Below are positions 61,098-64,000 of a stretch of DNA of 64,000 nucleotides, piece after piece. The position numbers and the translations under genes are program-made. Under the pieces are notes generated by a model, which saw nothing but the letters and a program-made list of their open reading frames with translations, ran no database searches and was not told the DNA's origin. Every line of letters starts with the position of its first letter. Position 1 is the stretch's first letter. Source of the stretch: JAYZAP01 sp964645285 (GTDB lineage: Bacteria > Pseudomonadota > Alphaproteobacteria > JAAXGF01); contig CAZYDR010000001.1 in assembly GCA_964645285.1 (NCBI GenBank), forward strand, positions 46,999 through 110,998, read 5' to 3'.

Positions 61098-62234
61098 TTA
61101 ATGATAGTTGGTCGCAACGAAGGGCAGCTTCGCCACCCGGGCGGCCATGGCCTTGCCGCGCACCATCAGGGCGACTTCGGTATCCAGGGCGGCGTGGTCG
61201 CTGGCCACGTAACCCATGGCTACCGGGCCGCCAAAACTGGGGCCGTAGCCGCCACTGGTGACCACGCCGATGATATTGCCGGCGCTGTCGGCGACTTCGG
61301 TGCCCTCGCGGGCCGGGGCCCTCCCTTCGGGGCGCAGACCGACCCGGCGGCGCAGCGCGCCCTCGGCAAGCTGGCGCTGGATCACGGCGGCGCCGGGGAA
61401 GCCACCGTCGCCCTGGCGGCGCTTGGCGATGGTCCAGCGCAGGCCGGCCTCGATAGGCGTCGTCGTGGGGTCGATGTCGTGGCCATGGAGGCATAACCCG
61501 GCTTCGAGCCGCAGACTATCGCGGGCGCCAAGGCCGATGAGCGCCACCTCGGGCTCGGCCAGCAGCAGCCGGGCCAGCGCCTCGGCCCGATCACCGGGCA
61601 GAGAAATCTCAAACCCGTCTTCGCCGGTGTAGCCCGAGCGGCTGACTATGCAGTCGATGCCGCCAATGGTCATGGCCGCGGCGCTCATAAAAGCCAGCGC
61701 AGCGCAATCGGGGGCGTAGCGCCCTAGCACAGTCACCGCCATGGGGCCCTGAAGGGCGAGCAGAGCGAGATCATCATGCATGACGACCGTGACACCGCCG
61801 CCCAGGTTGGCCTGGAGATGAGCCAGATCGGCGTATTTATTGGCGGCGTTGACCACCAGGGACAGGCGATCATCCGCCCCGCCGGACGAATTCGCCACCA
61901 TCAGGTCGTCAAGAATGCCGCCTGCGTCGTTGGTAAACAGGGTGTAGCGCATACGGCCGAGCTCCAGGCCGACGATATCGCCGGGAACCAGGACTTCGAG
62001 GGCCGCCGCCGCATGAGCGCCGGAAATCGTCATCTGGCCCATGTGGGAGACATCGAACAGTCCGGCCTGGCTGCGGGTATGGCCGTGCTCGGTCAGAATG
62101 CCGCTGGGATACTGCACCGGCATGGCATAGCCGGCGAAGGGAACCATCTTGCCGCCCAGCTCCACATGGAGATCATAAAGCGGGGTTTTGCCAACGGTTG
62201 CGCTGTCTGGTGGGTTCAACAGATCCTCCAACAT
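61098..62234 (-). CDS. gcvT: Aminomethyltransferase, glycine cleavage T protein
   Basis: Transfers the methylene group to tetrahydrofolate and releases ammonia. 378 residues from ATG 62234; TTG at 62219 has a better-placed GGAGGA and may be the real start. Motifs: TPLYDLHVELGGKMVPFAGY, FDVSHMGQMTISG, SRSGYTGEDGFEIS (folate-contact Asp/Glu) and the C-terminal VTSGGYGPSFG. Preceded by a tandem glycine riboswitch. Confidence 0.95.
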   Translation of the reverse strand: MLEDLLNPPDSATVGKTPLYDLHVELGGKMVPFAGYAMPVQYPSGILTEHGHTRSQAGLFDVSHMGQMTISGAHAAAALEVLVPGDIVGLELGRMRYTLFTNDAGGILDDLMVANSSGGADDRLSLVVNAANKYADLAHLQANLGGGVTVVMHDDLALLALQGPMAVTVLGRYAPDCAALAFMSAAAMTIGGIDCIVSRSGYTGEDGFEISLPGDRAEALARLLLAEPEVALIGLGARDSLRLEAGLCLHGHDIDPTTTPIEAGLRWTIAKRRQGDGGFPGAAVIQRQLAEGALRRRVGLRPEGRAPAREGTEVADSAGNIIGVVTSGGYGPSFGGPVAMGYVASDHAALDTEVALMVRGKAMAARVAKLPFVATNYH

Positions 62235-62277
62235 TCGTGGACACGACCGCGCCAACCGTCGCCGGTTTGGCGGTCGC

Positions 62278-62480
62278 CCCCTCTGTCGTCAGACCTGAGA
62301 GATTGGCCGGTGGGAACCGGCTTACCCCTTCGGTGAGGCGGCCGCCACAAAGCGGCCCCCTGCTTTCCAGAGTTTCATCACCACGCGGTCCGTTTGCCTG
62401 AGAGTTTCCGGGGCGGTTGCTCCTTCGGCGCCGACCCCATGCAGCGGTGCACGGCCGGTCTCTCCCACGGGGTTCATCTG
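62278..62480 (-). promoter_or_regulatory. Tandem glycine riboswitch upstream of gcvT
   Basis: Reading the minus strand, aptamer 1 (about 62480-62383) has GGGAGAGACCGG, CCGAAGGAGCAACCGCC and AAACTCTCAGGCAAACGGACC. After a short linker, aptamer 2 (about 62378-62278) has AAACTCTGGAAAGC, CACCGAAGGGGTAAGCC and AATCTCTCAGGTCTGACGAC then AGAGGGG. These are the gcvT-motif consensus blocks in order, twice. Glycine binding normally turns on glycine cleavage genes. The 351 bp between gcvT and the lipoprotein gene hold this element and nothing else. Confidence 0.93.
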
Positions 62481-62585
62481 TATGTACTCCCCATTCCGGA
62501 CGAGTCGCCTCCCCCAGTGTCAAAGATCATAGGCCGCCGTAGTTCAAGGTCAACCATTGCGCCACCGGCCGTGCGAGTCGGTTTA

Positions 62586-63134
62586 CTAGGATCGCGACCG
62601 CAGATACTCGAGTTCGTCGCGGGTAAGCTGAAAACCGACGAGGATGCGGTAGCCTCGGGCGTCGGGCCACGGTGAATAAACAATGCGCTGGGTCGTCATA
62701 TCCGTCAGCCCGGTCTGGAAGCTGGCCTGCTCGAAAGCCAGTTCGATATCGAAGACTTCCTTGGCGATGCGCTGGCCATCAGGATCGAGGATGGCCACGA
62801 AATACTCCCAGCGACCGATACCGTCCTCAAGGGCCGGTCCAATGGACAGATTGAACCTGACGGACAAATCAGCCTCCACATAGCCATCCTCGTGATAGCT
62901 GCAATCGCCGCCGACACCGACAATCTGTCCCTCGTAGAGGATATCGGTAAGGTCACGGCCGGGACCGTCACGGAACGACAATACCGCCTTTGCGTCGTCC
63001 ACCACCGCGGCGTGGGGGCAAGGCGGCTGATATGTCTCTTCGAAATACGTGCAGGCGCCGAGACCAAGGCACAGGGCCACCGCGCCGGCACGACGCAGGG
63101 CCTGGATCAAACGGTGTGGTCGGCCGGTCGGCAC
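62586..63134 (-). CDS. Predicted lipoprotein of unknown function
   Basis: 182 residues counted from GTG 63134, 11 bp after the CDGSH stop and preceded by GGGG. An in-frame ATG at 63167 would overlap the upstream gene and give an oddly long leader. The signal AGAVALCLGLGACTYFEE has a lipobox LGAC. The mature part has DCSYHEDGYVEADLSVRFNL and a C-terminal LVGFQLTRDELEYLRSR; it looks like a small beta-sandwich lipoprotein found in Rhodospirillales. Function unknown. Confidence 0.75.
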   Translation of the reverse strand: MPTGRPHRLIQALRRAGAVALCLGLGACTYFEETYQPPCPHAAVVDDAKAVLSFRDGPGRDLTDILYEGQIVGVGGDCSYHEDGYVEADLSVRFNLSIGPALEDGIGRWEYFVAILDPDGQRIAKEVFDIELAFEQASFQTGLTDMTTQRIVYSPWPDARGYRILVGFQLTRDELEYLRSRS

Positions 63135-63144
63135 AGGACCCCGA

Positions 63145-63384
63145 TCAGAGCTTGCTATGGGTGCCATCGCAGCGCGGCTGGTTGGCGCTCTGCTTGCAAC
63201 CGCAGAAATAGACGGTGCGCGCCTTGGCGGACGAAAACTGCACCGGGTTGAAGCCGGTGTCCTTATGGGAGCGATCGCAGAACGGCTGCTTGGCGCTACG
63301 CCCAAAGGCACACCACCAGTAATCCTTGCAGGCTTCGACCTCGACCCCATAGGGCTCTTTCTGGGCTACAACCGCATCTGCCAT
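63145..63384 (-). CDS. CDGSH iron-sulfur domain protein (two motifs)
   Basis: 79 residues from ATG 63384 with two CDGSH-type units: WCAFGRSAKQPFCDRSHKDTG and, in the second half, FCGCKQSANQPRCDGTH. The ligand pattern CxCx..Cx2-3H is complete in the second; the first has WCAFG in place of CxCG, with Cys only once there, though an upstream CKDYWWC pair may supply the missing Cys. Such tandem proteins bind two [2Fe-2S] clusters. Role unknown, probably redox or cluster transfer. Confidence 0.88.
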   Translation of the reverse strand: MADAVVAQKEPYGVEVEACKDYWWCAFGRSAKQPFCDRSHKDTGFNPVQFSSAKARTVYFCGCKQSANQPRCDGTHSKL

Positions 63385-63534
63385 GCCATACTCCGTAAAA
63401 GGTTTTATTGGTCGCCGTACTGTAATAGGTTGTCGGCACCGCATAGGCGGCCCCCAAGGGGCTGGCGGCACTTTAATCGCCACCGCCTGCAACGGCAAGA
63501 GCCGGCGCCCACCGCTTCACTGAACGTACCCGCC

Positions 63535-64000
63535 ATGGCTGTCTATACAGAAGTATCCGACGAGGACATTATAGCTTTTCTCGGCCAGTACGACATCGGC
63601 GCCCTGACTTCGTTCAAGGGCATCGCCGAGGGCGTGGAGAACAGCAACTACCTGCTGCTCACTGATCGCGGGCCTTATATCCTGACCCTTTACGAAAAGC
63701 GCGTGAACCCTGTTGATCTGCCGTTTTTTCTCGGTCTCATGGATCATTTGGCGAGCGCCGGCGTGTCCTGTCCAACACCGATCAAGGGACGTGACGGCGA
63801 GGCCCTGCGCCACCTGTGCGGCCGCCCGGCAGCCATTATCAGCTTTCTCAATGGCGTCTGGCCCCGGCGTATCTGGCCGGCGCAATGTGCCGCCCTGGGC
63901 AGCGTCCTGGCTGAGTTCCATCTCGCCGGCGCCGACTTCAAACTGACCCGCCCCAACGCTCTGACGGTGGAAAACTGGCGGCCCTTGTTCGAGCCCTGCC
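63535..64000 (+). CDS. thrB: Homoserine kinase, APH-fold type (5' part, cut by window edge)
   Basis: ATG 63535 opens MAVYTEVSDEDIIAFLGQYD, then IGALTSFKGIAEGVENSNYL and ILTLYEKRVNPVDLPFFLGL, the start of the aminoglycoside-phosphotransferase-fold homoserine kinase (ThrB type II) common in alphaproteobacteria. 155 codons are visible with no stop; the catalytic HGDLFxDN segment would lie beyond the window. Phosphorylates homoserine in threonine synthesis. Confidence 0.92.
   Translation, partial: MAVYTEVSDEDIIAFLGQYDIGALTSFKGIAEGVENSNYLLLTDRGPYILTLYEKRVNPVDLPFFLGLMDHLASAGVSCPTPIKGRDGEALRHLCGRPAAIISFLNGVWPRRIWPAQCAALGSVLAEFHLAGADFKLTRPNALTVENWRPLFEPC

Overview
The window is a 64 kb piece of a GC-rich alphaproteobacterial chromosome, most likely a Rhodospirillales-type organism. 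The evidence is a split F0 operon with duplicated b subunits (atpI-atpB-atpE-atpF'-atpF) next to smc, the alphaproteobacterial neighbourhood mutY / DUF721 / DsbA / smc, a phasin gene with a PhaR-like operator, electron-transfer-flavoprotein:quinone oxidoreductase, a UbiK-type factor (ubiquinone user), and HldD plus Lgt (Gram-negative envelope). Coding density is high, 4-bp ATGA or GTGA overlaps are common, and most of the content is housekeeping. I saw no rRNA, tRNA, CRISPR array or intact transposase gene.

Layout. 1-7.5 kb: amidase 3' part, a broken flavin-oxidase-like gene, the methylthioadenosine salvage set mtnP-apt-mtnA plus a VOC protein, a dienelactone hydrolase, and two tandem polysaccharide deacetylase genes that are both disrupted. 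7.7-17 kb (minus strand): ychF-pth-rplY-prs, then a lipoprotein, a creatinase/M24 protein, pgeF, a MidA-type methyltransferase, lgt and hldD as a tightly overlapping series. 17-25 kb: ubiK, YbjN-proC, TetR, a regulated phasin gene, csaA-methyltransferase, an EnvZ/OmpR-type two-component pair split by a MITE-like element, and a MarR/branched-chain aminotransferase divergent pair. 25-34.7 kb (minus): moaE, moaD, moeA, mobB-like, pgsA, uvrC, a deletion scar joining SDR and GNAT fragments, a UDP-sugar epimerase, ispE and a large TPR lipoprotein. 34.8-47 kb: ETF-QO, uracil-DNA glycosylase, a VapBC/FitAB toxin-antitoxin module with a clear operator, lytic transglycosylase-moaB-ggt, two rSAM/selenodomain-associated transferases, M20 peptidase, a PA0069-type radical SAM protein and a DDAH-like enzyme. 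47-64 kb: antiporter, rnhB/mutY, DUF721, DsbA, smc, the F0 operon, gcvT-gcvH-gcvP under a tandem glycine riboswitch, a lipoprotein, a CDGSH protein and the start of thrB.

Connected functions. moaE, moaD, moeA, mobB-like and moaB supply molybdenum cofactor steps. mtnP, apt and mtnA recycle the nucleoside left over from polyamine or homoserine-lactone synthesis. The glycine cleavage genes form one glycine-sensing transcription unit. Envelope genes (lgt, hldD, lytic transglycosylase, pgeF, several lipoproteins) recur.

The most unusual material is non-coding or broken: (i) a 264-bp terminal-inverted-repeat element flanked by TA that split an ompR/envZ-type stop-start junction while leaving the stop codon intact; (ii) a three-copy intergenic palindromic repeat family whose central hairpin shows compensatory base changes; (iii) a perfect 60-bp palindrome carrying the stop codons of two convergent genes; (iv) two in-frame TAG codons and one A6-tract frameshift in accessory genes within 7.5 kb; (v) two truncated genes joined 3' end to 3' end. 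I did not find a clear new defence or biosynthetic system.
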